Assembly (NCBI GenBank): GCA_963545585.1
Contig: CAUUKX010000054.1
Span: 1 to 14,809, forward strand
Length of the DNA: 14,809 nt
Direction: 5' to 3'
Source of the DNA: W11650 sp963545585
Lineage (GTDB): Bacteria; Bacillota; Clostridia; Lachnospirales; Vallitaleaceae
Shown: positions 1 to 6,992 of the stretch, in pieces
Layout of the letters: the number at the start of each line of letters is the position of its first letter
Numbering within the stretch: the first letter of the stretch is position 1
Notes under the pieces: model-generated
Seen by the model: only the letters and a program-made list of their open reading frames with translations
What the model was told of the DNA's origin: nothing
Databases searched by the model: none
Translations under genes and position numbers: made by a program

Positions 1-109
1 CGTTTCGATCAGGGCACCCGCTCTCTGAGCGGGACAGAGCCAAAAAAGACTATGGCAGACTGCCCGCCCGGGCAGAAGTGCGCAGCACTTCGATCAGGGG
101 AAAGTTGAG
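1..109 (+). repeat. R1 palindromic repeat, copy 1, with the tail of a possible preceding copy
   Basis: The core at 55-109 matches, in opposite orientation, the element at 3190-3285 and, in the same orientation, a diverged one at 10477-10550. It has two adjacent hairpins: CTGCCC-GCCC-GGGCAG (60-75) and GAAGTGC-GCA-GCACTTC (75-91). It ends with the terminal repeat GGGAAAGTTGAG (98-109). The 11-mer TTCGATCAGGG occurs at 89-99 and also at 4-14, so the window probably opens inside the end of another copy. A separate hairpin CCCGCTC-TCT-GAGCGGG lies at 17-33. The left end of copy 1 is not recognisable. The repeat sits just downstream of the minus-strand gene and could be transcribed with it. Function is unknown. 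Confidence 0.8.
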
Positions 110-118
110 TTATAAAGA

Positions 119-595
119 TTAAATCATCGCAAACCCTACCATCAGCAGGAAAGTAACGCCGCTGGCTAAAAGCAGGGATGGAGTTAGTTCCGAGGATGGC
201 GAAGTGTAAAGGTATTTCTCCTTTAAAATCGTTTTCAGTTCTTCTTCGCTGGCGGCAGAATATTCCTCCATCAACTGGCTGCGGTGGTGTTTAAAGAAAA
301 AAGTACGCACCTGTTTAACCGAATAGCGCAGGCCGTTAAATAAGCCGCATTCTGCTACGAAACTGAGCAGCACATAGCAAAATACCGGGATATTAATAAA
401 AAACAGGCTGCTGTTCAGGACATACCAATAGGAGTGTCCGGCGGCGTTGCCTAAGATATAATATAATAAGGAAGAAACGAATACCAAAAGCCATAAAAGC
501 CCGAAGCAAAGCAGGGCTTTTTTTATGGAAAACCTTTGATGAAAGCTGTTATCCGTATTTGATGGTGCATTTGATTGTTTCGATGAAAAAGACAT
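119..595 (-). CDS. Small three-helix membrane protein, DUF3899-like
   Basis: This gene encodes 158 residues. Three hydrophobic segments are visible at about 27-48, 62-82 and 138-157. Between the second and third is a charged, probably cytoplasmic stretch that includes ECGLFNGLRYSVKQ. The two N-terminal helices, the Gly-Leu-Phe/Arg-Tyr-Ser patch and the single C-terminal helix resemble the DUF3899 family of Bacillota membrane proteins. That match is from memory of the pattern and is not certain. The start is supported by AAAGGAG (602-608 on the plus strand) about six bases upstream of the ATG. It is transcribed divergently from opp and nothing nearby indicates a function. The protein ends immediately after its last helix. 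Confidence 0.8.
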   Translation of the reverse strand: MSFSSKQSNAPSNTDNSFHQRFSIKKALLCFGLLWLLVFVSSLLYYILGNAAGHSYWYVLNSSLFFINIPVFCYVLLSFVAECGLFNGLRYSVKQVRTFFFKHHRSQLMEEYSAASEEELKTILKEKYLYTSPSSELTPSLLLASGVTFLLMVGFAMI

Positions 596-643
596 AAAAA
601 CTCCTTTCCATGTGCTTTGTCAAAATTTGTGTTTGTCTGCTTT

Positions 644-672
644 ATCATACCTGATTCCGCCGGATTTGAAAA
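644..672 (-). promoter_or_regulatory. Candidate promoter for the minus-strand membrane protein gene
   Basis: On the minus strand, TTTTCA (plus 667-672) is followed after 17 bases by TATGAT (plus 644-649). These are 4/6 and 5/6 matches to the sigma-A -35 and -10 boxes. Transcription would start about 40 bases before the gene's ATG. The spacing is good but the -35 box is weak. Confidence 0.4.
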
Positions 673-834
673 GGGGGAAAAGAAAAAAATACAGTTCAGG
701 CAATATGAATATTTTTGTGATGAAACTTGCATTTTCTGTTTTGAAAGGGGAAAAGATAGAAATAAGAAAATCAAAGAAATAGCATTTTCCGGGGGAGAAA
801 GGTCTAAAAGCTAAAAATAATTTGCAAGTTTTCC

Positions 835-863
835 TTTACAAAAATTAAAAACTATATTATAAT
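835..863 (+). promoter_or_regulatory. Sigma-A-type promoter for oppA / opp operon
   Basis: TTTACA (835-840) and TATAAT (858-863) are separated by exactly 17 bases in an AT-rich stretch. This is the best promoter match in the window. Transcription should begin near 870, giving an oppA leader of roughly 265 bases. No gene lies between this promoter and oppA. The rest of 596-1136 holds the minus-strand promoter, this promoter and the leader, and I see no convincing gene in it. Confidence 0.75.
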
Positions 864-869
864 AGGCGT

Positions 870-1136
870 ATTACAACTCAATATTCTCATATTTTAGGGC
901 TGACTGTTCGCAGGGCGGAAGTGCTGAGGAACTTGGTATAGAAAGAAAAGGGATTTCGGCGATTTGTTCCCGCAAAGCTTGAGCCGAAGCGGGTGTCCGG
1001 TTTGGTGAATAGAGCAGCTTTTGATAGAGAAAATGAGAGAAGTAAGGATAATATTTGATTTTACGCAGCCACCGGCAGCGGTAAGGTCAAGGCAATGGTT
1101 ATTATACCGGCAAAAAGAAAAAGGAGGATAATTTAC
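870..1136 (+). other. Long untranslated leader of oppA
   Basis: About 265 bases separate the predicted start of transcription from the oppA ATG. Complementary segments include TTCGGC (955-960) with GCCGAA (983-988) and CCCGC (969-973) with GCGGG (989-993). These overlap, so they are mutually exclusive pairings. No T-box sequence, known riboswitch core or terminator with a U-tract was recognised. The segment ends with a strong AAGGAGGA (1121-1128). Regulation through this leader is an inference from its length only. Confidence 0.4.
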
Positions 1137-3104
1137 ATGAAGAAAGTGTTATCGTTAGTAATGGCTTTTGTTCTTGTTTTCGGATTGGCTGCTTGTGGCA
1201 GTAAGCCTGCGGAAGAAAAGAAAGAAACAGAAACAAAGCAAGAGGAAAAGCAAAAAGAAGAAGCAAAAGAGGGAACAAAAGAAGAAACTCCGGCGAAAAA
1301 GAAAGTATTGAATTTGCTTGAAATCTCTAATATTCCTTCCTTAGTCAACTGGCTTGCAACGGATAATGTTTCTTTCCTTACTTTGGGAAATATCAACTCC
1401 GGTTTGTTCTGTAATGACATAAATGGTGTGCCGATAGAAGACTTGGCAGAATCTTACGAAGTATCGGAAGATGGATTGACCTATACTTTCCATTTAAGAG
1501 ATGCAAAATGGGTTACGGTAAATGGAGAAGAATATGCACCGGTTACTGCACAGGACTTTGTATTTTCTATGAAGAAATTATTAGATCCGAGAGAAGCTTC
1601 GCAGTATACATTTATGGCAGCGACCGCCGGTATTAAAAATGCGGAAGCAACGGTTGCTTTGTCGGAATCTATCGTGGCTCATGAAAGCAATATCACGAAA
1701 CTTGCAAATATGAAAGAATCGGATTTTAAAGACAATGAAAAAGAAACCGCAAAACAACAATTTGATGCGGCAAAAGCAAAATTAGAAGAAGCCATCAAAG
1801 CAAAGGAAGCAGAATTTACTGAAAAATATGGTTCTTTAGAAAAAGCAAACGAAGAAGTGCAAAAATTAATCGACTCGGTGGGAATTACCGCAGTAGACGA
1901 AAAGACATTAAAATATGAACTGGCAAATCCCGTTCCATACTTCACCGCATTGATGACATTCCCCTCTTTCTTCCCGGCTTGTCAAAAGTTTGTGGAAGAA
2001 CAAGGCGACAAATACGGCAGCAGCGTAGATACGTTCTTATATAATGGTGCTTTCATCTTGAAAGAATGGAAAGTTTCCGAAAGACATTTATGGGAAAAGA
2101 ACTTGGCATACTGGAATGCGGAAAACACCAAATTGGATGCCGTTGACTATCGTGTAGTAGAAGGGATTGACAATGATACCGCCGTCAATATGTACTTAAA
2201 CGGTGAGCTCCACTCCGTTAATTTATCCGGTGAAAATGTAGAAAAATATGGCAACCGTCCGGATGTAACATCCGCAGAAGATACGGTACTGTTTTACATC
2301 GAAATCAACCAAGGTCATGGTGAGCCGTCTTCCAACAAGGCATTGCTTGCCAATGCAAAAGCAAGAAAAGCGCTTAACATGGCGTTTGATAAAGAATATA
2401 TTGCCAAGACCATTCTTGCAAACGGCTCTTTGGCTGCTGACTACCTTGTTCCGGCAGGATTGACCAGCAGTGAGGACTTTGGCGGTAAAGATTTCCGTGA
2501 AGTAGCAGGGGATTTATTTGGTGGAAAAGACGGCTATAATAAACATAATGTAGAAGAAGCGAAAAAACTTTGGGAAGAAGCCAAGAAAGAAACCGGCGTT
2601 GCAAAAGCGGAACTGGAACTTCTTATTTTCCAAGGCGAATCGGCAGCCAATATCGGTACGCACTTAAAGAATGAATGGGAAAAGAATTTAGAAGGCTTGA
2701 CCATTGAAATCAAAGCTCTTCCGTTCTCTGAAAAGATTGCTCGTGCAAACCGCGGTGAGTTTGAATTGAACTTTGCAGGTTGGGGACCGGACTACCCGGA
2801 TAGTATGACTTTCCTTGATTTGTTTGTAACTGGCGGCGGACACAACAATACCGGATATTCCAACAAGGAATACGATGCTATTATCCAAAGTGCAAAATCT
2901 GGTGATTTAACTTCTCCGAGCAAAACCAAAGACCGGTTTGAGGCATTGGTTGGAGTAGAAAAAACAATCCTTGGGGATGACCAGGTTATTCTGCCTTTAT
3001 ACCAAAGAGCGGGTGTAGGTCTTAGGGATCCTAAGATTGAAGGCTGGAAATTACAATCCTTTGGTGCAGATCATATCCTCAAGTGGACCGATATCGCAGA
3101 ATAG
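1137..3104 (+). CDS. oppA: Oligopeptide ABC transporter substrate-binding lipoprotein OppA
   Basis: This is the extracytoplasmic receptor that captures peptides and delivers them to OppBC (SBP_bac_5 family). The start at 1137 follows AAGGAGGA by 8 bases and begins a typical lipoprotein signal: MKK, a hydrophobic stretch, then the lipobox LAAC with the lipidated Cys20. An in-frame ATG at 1095 would put an arginine/lysine-rich extension before the signal and lacks a good ribosome binding site. Residues 24-56 are a Lys/Glu/Thr-rich linker. The family signature AESYEVSEDGLTYTFHLRD is at about 104-122. Residues about 171-247 are a highly charged, helical, coiled-coil-like stretch, where most relatives I know have only a short loop. 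This helps explain the 655-residue length. oppBCDF follow after a terminator-like hairpin. The ligand could be di- or oligopeptide; the family call is firm but the substrate is inferred. Confidence 0.95.
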   Translation: MKKVLSLVMAFVLVFGLAACGSKPAEEKKETETKQEEKQKEEAKEGTKEETPAKKKVLNLLEISNIPSLVNWLATDNVSFLTLGNINSGLFCNDINGVPIEDLAESYEVSEDGLTYTFHLRDAKWVTVNGEEYAPVTAQDFVFSMKKLLDPREASQYTFMAATAGIKNAEATVALSESIVAHESNITKLANMKESDFKDNEKETAKQQFDAAKAKLEEAIKAKEAEFTEKYGSLEKANEEVQKLIDSVGITAVDEKTLKYELANPVPYFTALMTFPSFFPACQKFVEEQGDKYGSSVDTFLYNGAFILKEWKVSERHLWEKNLAYWNAENTKLDAVDYRVVEGIDNDTAVNMYLNGELHSVNLSGENVEKYGNRPDVTSAEDTVLFYIEINQGHGEPSSNKALLANAKARKALNMAFDKEYIAKTILANGSLAADYLVPAGLTSSEDFGGKDFREVAGDLFGGKDGYNKHNVEEAKKLWEEAKKETGVAKAELELLIFQGESAANIGTHLKNEWEKNLEGLTIEIKALPFSEKIARANRGEFELNFAGWGPDYPDSMTFLDLFVTGGGHNNTGYSNKEYDAIIQSAKSGDLTSPSKTKDRFEALVGVEKTILGDDQVILPLYQRAGVGLRDPKIEGWKLQSFGADHILKWTDIAE

Positions 3105-3128
3105 AAAATGTTATCATAGCATTATATA

Positions 3129-3155
3129 TTTAGGCAGAGCCTTGCTCTGCCTAAA
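3129..3155 (+). terminator. Stem-loop terminator/attenuator after oppA
   Basis: There is a perfect 12-base stem, TTTAGGCAGAGC (3129-3140) pairing with GCTCTGCCTAAA (3144-3155), with loop CTT. It starts 24 bases after the oppA stop. The following tract (TTGTGTTTA) is only moderately T-rich, so partial termination is likely. This arrangement would allow more OppA than transporter to be made, or would stabilise the oppA message. Confidence 0.7.
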
Positions 3156-3182
3156 TTGTGTTTATCTCATAGGTCTTATTTG

Positions 3183-3292
3183 TTCATGACTCAACTTTCC
3201 CCCCCTGATCGAAGTGCTGCGCACTTCTGCCCGGGCGGGCAGTTTGCCTAAAAAAGACTGTTCTGGCGAACATGGGAAAGTTGAGTTCATGA
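3183..3292 (-). repeat. R1 palindromic repeat, copy 2: complete MITE-like element
   Basis: Perfect 12-base terminal inverted repeats, CTCAACTTTCCC (3190-3201) and GGGAAAGTTGAG (3274-3285), enclose 96 bases. The flanks carry the 7-base direct repeat TTCATGA (3183-3189 and 3286-3292), which looks like a target-site duplication. Inside are the two hairpins seen in the other copies, GAAGTGC/GCACTTC (3211-3227) and CTGCCC/GGGCAG (3227-3242). It carries no coding capacity and is inverted relative to the copies near 1-109 and 10477-10550. It lies between oppA and oppB, so it would be present in any readthrough transcript. Confidence 0.85.
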
Positions 3293-3503
3293 TATCAGCC
3301 GCTGTTTAGAAGCAATTAAATAAGACGGTAATTTCACATAATCTGCGCAAAGAGTTCTAACAAAGAGTAGAATTTTTTACACAGAATATGTGTAATAATA
3401 TGGGAACATCGGCAAGCAAAAGAAGCAGTCGATGATAGTAAAATAAAGAAATAAAAGGCATGGCTTTAAGAAAAAACAGCAAGAAATGGAATGGTGGTAA
3501 AAC
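3293..3503 (+). other. Spacer upstream of oppB with a small palindrome
   Basis: I see no gene in this stretch. ACACA-GAATA-TGTGT (3379-3393) is an inverted repeat that could be an operator. It overlaps TTTACA (3376-3381), a -35-like hexamer, but no good -10 box lies at the right distance (TATGGG at 17 bases). A separate oppB promoter is therefore possible but unproven. The ribosome binding site before oppB is weak (GGTGG, followed by TAAAAC). Confidence 0.3.
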
Positions 3504-4460
3504 ATGTTACGATATGTAGTAGAAAGAATCCTATTGATTATTTTAACAATGTTCGTGGTAATTACTTTGAACTTCTTCTTGCTCCAGTTAATGGAAGGCA
3601 GCCCCTTCGATAACGGCAAGATTACTCCGGTTCAAATAGAATTGATGAAAAGAAAATACGGTTTGAATGAACCGCCGATGAAACAATATATAAAATACTT
3701 GCAAACGTTAGCCAAGGGCGATATGGGGACATCCTTCAAATTGCAAAACAAAGAAGTAAAAGATTTGATTAGGGATAAGTTGCCCAATACCGTTAAAATT
3801 GGTGCGATTGCTCTTGTTTTCGGTGTCATTGTAGGTATTTTGCTGGGAGCTTTGGCGGCAATCTATCGTAATTCTTTCTGGGATCATTGCGTAACCGTTT
3901 TTGCCGTAGTTGGTGTTTCCATACCGTCTTTCGTTGTGGCAGCGCTTCTGCAATACTATTTTTCGGTAAAACTGGCATGGTTTCCGCTTCTTTTCCAGAT
4001 TCCGGATACTACAAAAGGAATTACTGCATGGGGTTCTTTTCGCTCTATGATTTTACCGGCATTTTCCCTGTCGCTTTTTGTTATTTCGGCAACCATGAGA
4101 TATATGCGCTCTGAGTTAGTGGAAGTGCTAAACAGTGATTATATTTTGCTCGCCAGAGCCAAGGGCTTAAATAAGACACAGGTTATTATGCGGCATGCCC
4201 TGAGAAATGCCTTGATTCCGGTTGTAACCATCGTTGGCCCGATGGCAATCAGCTTGATGACCGGCTCGCTTGTTATTGAGAGATTCTTCGGTGTGCCGGG
4301 CTTATCGCAATTGCTGCTAAATGCGATTACGCAAAATGACTATTTCCTGATTTTGGGTGTAAACTCATTTTACAGTTTAGTGTATGTTGTTATTGTATTG
4401 GTGGTTGACTTGCTTTATGGTGTGATTGACCCAAGAATTCGCTTGAAAGGAGGCAATTAA
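3504..4460 (+). CDS. oppB: Oligopeptide ABC transporter permease OppB
   Basis: This is one of the two membrane channel subunits of the peptide importer. The 318-residue length is usual for OppB/DppB. It starts with the family's typical MLRYVVERIL helix. Further hydrophobic segments are at about 99-120, 128-152, 183-200, 237-258 and 283-305. The cytoplasmic EAA loop that docks onto the ATPases is visible as SDYILLARAKGLNKTQVIMR (211-230) followed by HALRNALIPV. The C-terminal YGVIDPRIRL is typical. The stop codon is immediately followed by the oppC ATG, and the oppC ribosome binding site (AAAGGAGG) lies inside the last oppB codons, so translation of the two is likely coupled. Confidence 0.95.
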   Translation: MLRYVVERILLIILTMFVVITLNFFLLQLMEGSPFDNGKITPVQIELMKRKYGLNEPPMKQYIKYLQTLAKGDMGTSFKLQNKEVKDLIRDKLPNTVKIGAIALVFGVIVGILLGALAAIYRNSFWDHCVTVFAVVGVSIPSFVVAALLQYYFSVKLAWFPLLFQIPDTTKGITAWGSFRSMILPAFSLSLFVISATMRYMRSELVEVLNSDYILLARAKGLNKTQVIMRHALRNALIPVVTIVGPMAISLMTGSLVIERFFGVPGLSQLLLNAITQNDYFLILGVNSFYSLVYVVIVLVVDLLYGVIDPRIRLKGGN

Positions 4461-5945
4461 ATGGAAGAAAATAAAAAGAGCGCAGACCGGCAAGAGATTT
4501 CGGCGGATTTATTTGTATTAACCGACAGCAAGTCTTCGGATAGGGAAAAAATTGCCACCAAGAGTTTGACCTTTTGGCAAGATGCCAGCCTGCGTTTGCG
4601 CAAGAATAAAGCGGCGATGGTGGGCTTTTGGCTGATTGTCTTATTGATGGTATTTTCTGTTTTAGCACCATCTTCTTTCTTTGCTTTTAAAAATGCAGAC
4701 GGTACACCATTTCGCTATGATGCGGCTCCAGTTTTGGCAGACGAAGACGGCAATGAAATTAAGAAAGAAGATATTGCTTACTTGCCGCCGAGAATTCCGG
4801 TGTTGGAAAAACTGGGTATTTTTGATGGGATGGCTATCTTGGAAAGAGGCAGCTGGGATGTCTTTATCGGTAATTTGCCGAAAGATGATGAATTTAAAGA
4901 GTTGGGCAAACCGCAGAACCGTAAAAAATTAGTGGAAAGGCTTGGCATTGCCTACCATCCTTTTGATGTCAATATTGTAAAGATTACCGAAAAAGAGGGT
5001 CAAAAATATATTACCTTAAAGGTGCTCAAGGAGAAGAAAGAAGTTGAGATTCCTTTAAAAGATATGATTAGCGAGTATAGCCGCTTTCAGCCGGATAACT
5101 TTAAACTTATTTCAACCAAGGTAGATGACAAGGGCGTGGAAATGCTCACAGTGGAAGCGGATGAATATGCCATTAAGAATGTAAAAAACCTGTATTTCTG
5201 GTTTGGTACGGATAAACTGGCTTTGGATATCTGGACAAGACTTTGGATTGGTGTGGGAATCTCCTTATTAATCGCCGTGATTTCGATGTGTATCGACTTC
5301 TTTATCGGAATTATCTATGGTACGATTGCTGGTTTTTATGGCGGTACCACAGTCGATAATATAATGATGCGTTTTGCTGAAATTTGGGGAAGTATCCCAT
5401 CTTTGGTACTGATGATTATTATGCTTAGTATTGAAAAGAAAATCGGCCTGATGTTAAAGAATGTTTTTAACCCTATTATTCAAGTGTTTAATCCATCAGC
5501 GCAGCTGACGAATAATGAAATCCGGTTCTTGATTCTTATTTTTGCCATGAGTTTATCGGGCTGGATTGGCGTTGCCAGAGTGGTGCGTGCTCAAATCTTG
5601 AAATTGAGGGATCAGGAATTTATTTTGGCATCCCGGACTCTTGGCGCAAGTAAAGTGCGTTTGATGAGAAAGCATTTATTCCCGAATATCATCGGTCAGT
5701 TGATGGTTATGGCAACTTTCTCCATTCCGGGCGCTATTTTCTATGAAGCCTTTTTAAGCTTTATTGGACTTGGCCTTCCCATTCCGATGTCTTCTCTCGG
5801 TGTATTGGTATCTGAGGGCTATAAGGCGATTCAAAGTCGTCCGACCATGCTGCTGATTCCGGCGGCTATCATGTCGATTTTAATGCTGTCAATCAATCTT
5901 TTGGCCAATGGCCTGCGTGATGCACTTGACCCAAGAATGCGATAA
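4461..5945 (+). CDS. oppC: Oligopeptide ABC transporter permease OppC with a large extracytoplasmic insertion
   Basis: This is the second channel subunit. At 494 residues it is well above the roughly 300-350 usual for OppC. A cytoplasmic N-terminus (1-50) with the SLTFWQDASLRLRKNKAAM motif leads to helix 1 (about 53-72). Residues about 75-245 then form a hydrophilic, Lys/Glu/Asp-rich insertion before the standard WFGTDKLALDIWTRLWIG element (247-264) that opens the transport domain. A second, shorter extra loop is at about 325-352. The EAA loop is conserved at about 376-412 (EFILASRTLGASKVRLMRKH). The C-terminus ends LRDALDPRMR, as expected. By topology the main insertion is outside the membrane, next to OppA. 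oppD follows after 15 bases. Confidence 0.94.
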   Translation: MEENKKSADRQEISADLFVLTDSKSSDREKIATKSLTFWQDASLRLRKNKAAMVGFWLIVLLMVFSVLAPSSFFAFKNADGTPFRYDAAPVLADEDGNEIKKEDIAYLPPRIPVLEKLGIFDGMAILERGSWDVFIGNLPKDDEFKELGKPQNRKKLVERLGIAYHPFDVNIVKITEKEGQKYITLKVLKEKKEVEIPLKDMISEYSRFQPDNFKLISTKVDDKGVEMLTVEADEYAIKNVKNLYFWFGTDKLALDIWTRLWIGVGISLLIAVISMCIDFFIGIIYGTIAGFYGGTTVDNIMMRFAEIWGSIPSLVLMIIMLSIEKKIGLMLKNVFNPIIQVFNPSAQLTNNEIRFLILIFAMSLSGWIGVARVVRAQILKLRDQEFILASRTLGASKVRLMRKHLFPNIIGQLMVMATFSIPGAIFYEAFLSFIGLGLPIPMSSLGVLVSEGYKAIQSRPTMLLIPAAIMSILMLSINLLANGLRDALDPRMR

Positions 5946-5960
5946 GAGGAGGAAAAGAAA

Positions 5961-6992
5961 ATGCCAAATAAAATATTAGAAGTCAAAAATTTGGAAGTTA
6001 ATTTCCGCAGCTTTTCCGGTGAAGTCAAGGCGGTACGTGATGTTTCCTTTGATTTGTACCAAGGCGAGACGCTGGCGATTGTAGGGGAGTCCGGCTCGGG
6101 CAAATCGGTAACGGTTAAGGCGATTATGGGGCTTTTGTCTTCCAACGGATACTATAAGGGCGGTGAAATCCTCTTTGATGGCAAGAATATTGCCGCTATG
6201 GCCGAGAAAGATTTGCACAGCATTCGCGGCAACCGGATTGCCATGGTTTTTCAAGATCCGATGACCTCATTAGACCCGACCATGAAGATTGGTCAGCAGA
6301 TTATGGAGGTTATTCGCCTGCATCAAAAAACATCCAAAGCCGAAGCCTATGAAAAGGCCATCAATTTGATTGAATTAGTCGGTATCAGCGACCCGAAGGA
6401 AAGAATGAATCAATACCCGCATCAATTTTCTGGCGGGATGCGTCAGCGGATTGTCATTGCGATTGCACTGGCCTGTGAGCCGAAGATTTTGATTGCCGAT
6501 GAACCAACGACAGCACTGGACGTAACGATTCAGGCGCAGATTTTGGATTTAATGAAGGATTTGCAGAAAAAGATTGGCGCATCCGTTATCTTTATTACCC
6601 ATGACTTAGGTGTCGTTGCCAATGTAGCGGATCGGGTAGCAGTTATGTATGCCGGCCGCATCGTTGAAATAGGCACAGCGGATGAGGTATTCTATGACCC
6701 AAGACATCCCTATACTTGGGGATTGATTGCTTCCATGCCGGACTTGGACACGCAAGGCAAGCTTTATGCCATTCCGGGTACGCCGCCAAACCTGATTGCA
6801 CCGCCAAAGGGCGATGCCTTTGCTCTGCGCAGTGAATATGCCATGAAAGTGGATTTGGAGCATCAGCCTCCATTTTACAAAGTCAGCAACACTCATTATG
6901 CGGCATCTTGGCTCTTAGATGAAAGAGCGCCGCAGGTTGCCCCTCCGGAAATCATTATCAGACGCAGGGAAAGATTAAAGGAGGTGAAATAA
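5961..6992 (+). CDS. oppD: Oligopeptide ABC transporter ATP-binding protein OppD
   Basis: This cytoplasmic ATPase subunit pairs with OppF to power import. Of its 343 residues, these motifs are visible: Walker A GESGSGKS (42-49), Q-loop Gln98 in VFQDPMTSLDP, signature SGGMRQR (157-163), Walker B ILIADE (176-181) and switch His214. The C-terminal oligopeptide/dipeptide domain is present (about 235-320). However, the cysteines that many OppD/DppD proteins use for a [4Fe-4S] cluster (C-x5-C-x6-C and a later HxxAC) are Asp285, Ser291, Asp298 and Ser316 here. As I recall, some lactic-acid-bacterial and streptococcal OppD/AmiE proteins share this. GAGGAGG precedes the ATG. The oppF ATG abuts its stop codon. 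Confidence 0.96.
   Translation: MPNKILEVKNLEVNFRSFSGEVKAVRDVSFDLYQGETLAIVGESGSGKSVTVKAIMGLLSSNGYYKGGEILFDGKNIAAMAEKDLHSIRGNRIAMVFQDPMTSLDPTMKIGQQIMEVIRLHQKTSKAEAYEKAINLIELVGISDPKERMNQYPHQFSGGMRQRIVIAIALACEPKILIADEPTTALDVTIQAQILDLMKDLQKKIGASVIFITHDLGVVANVADRVAVMYAGRIVEIGTADEVFYDPRHPYTWGLIASMPDLDTQGKLYAIPGTPPNLIAPPKGDAFALRSEYAMKVDLEHQPPFYKVSNTHYAASWLLDERAPQVAPPEIIIRRRERLKEVK

Noticed and set aside
617..814. Plus-strand open frame of 65 codons in the region before oppA
   Set aside because: It has no ribosome binding site, overlaps the promoter region of the divergent gene, has low-complexity composition, and resembles no known protein.
901..940. Possible fourth, degraded R1 copy (GACTG, then GGGCGGAAGTGC, then AACTT)
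   Set aside because: The order of short matches is suggestive, but the hairpins and terminal repeats are missing, so chance cannot be excluded.
1095..1136. Upstream in-frame ATG as the oppA start
   Set aside because: It would add 14 basic residues ahead of a complete lipoprotein signal. The strong AAGGAGGA serves the ATG at 1137.
870..1136. T-box or known riboswitch in the oppA leader
   Set aside because: The GCGGGTGTCCGG stretch only loosely recalls a T-box sequence. No antiterminator/terminator pair or specifier loop could be drawn.
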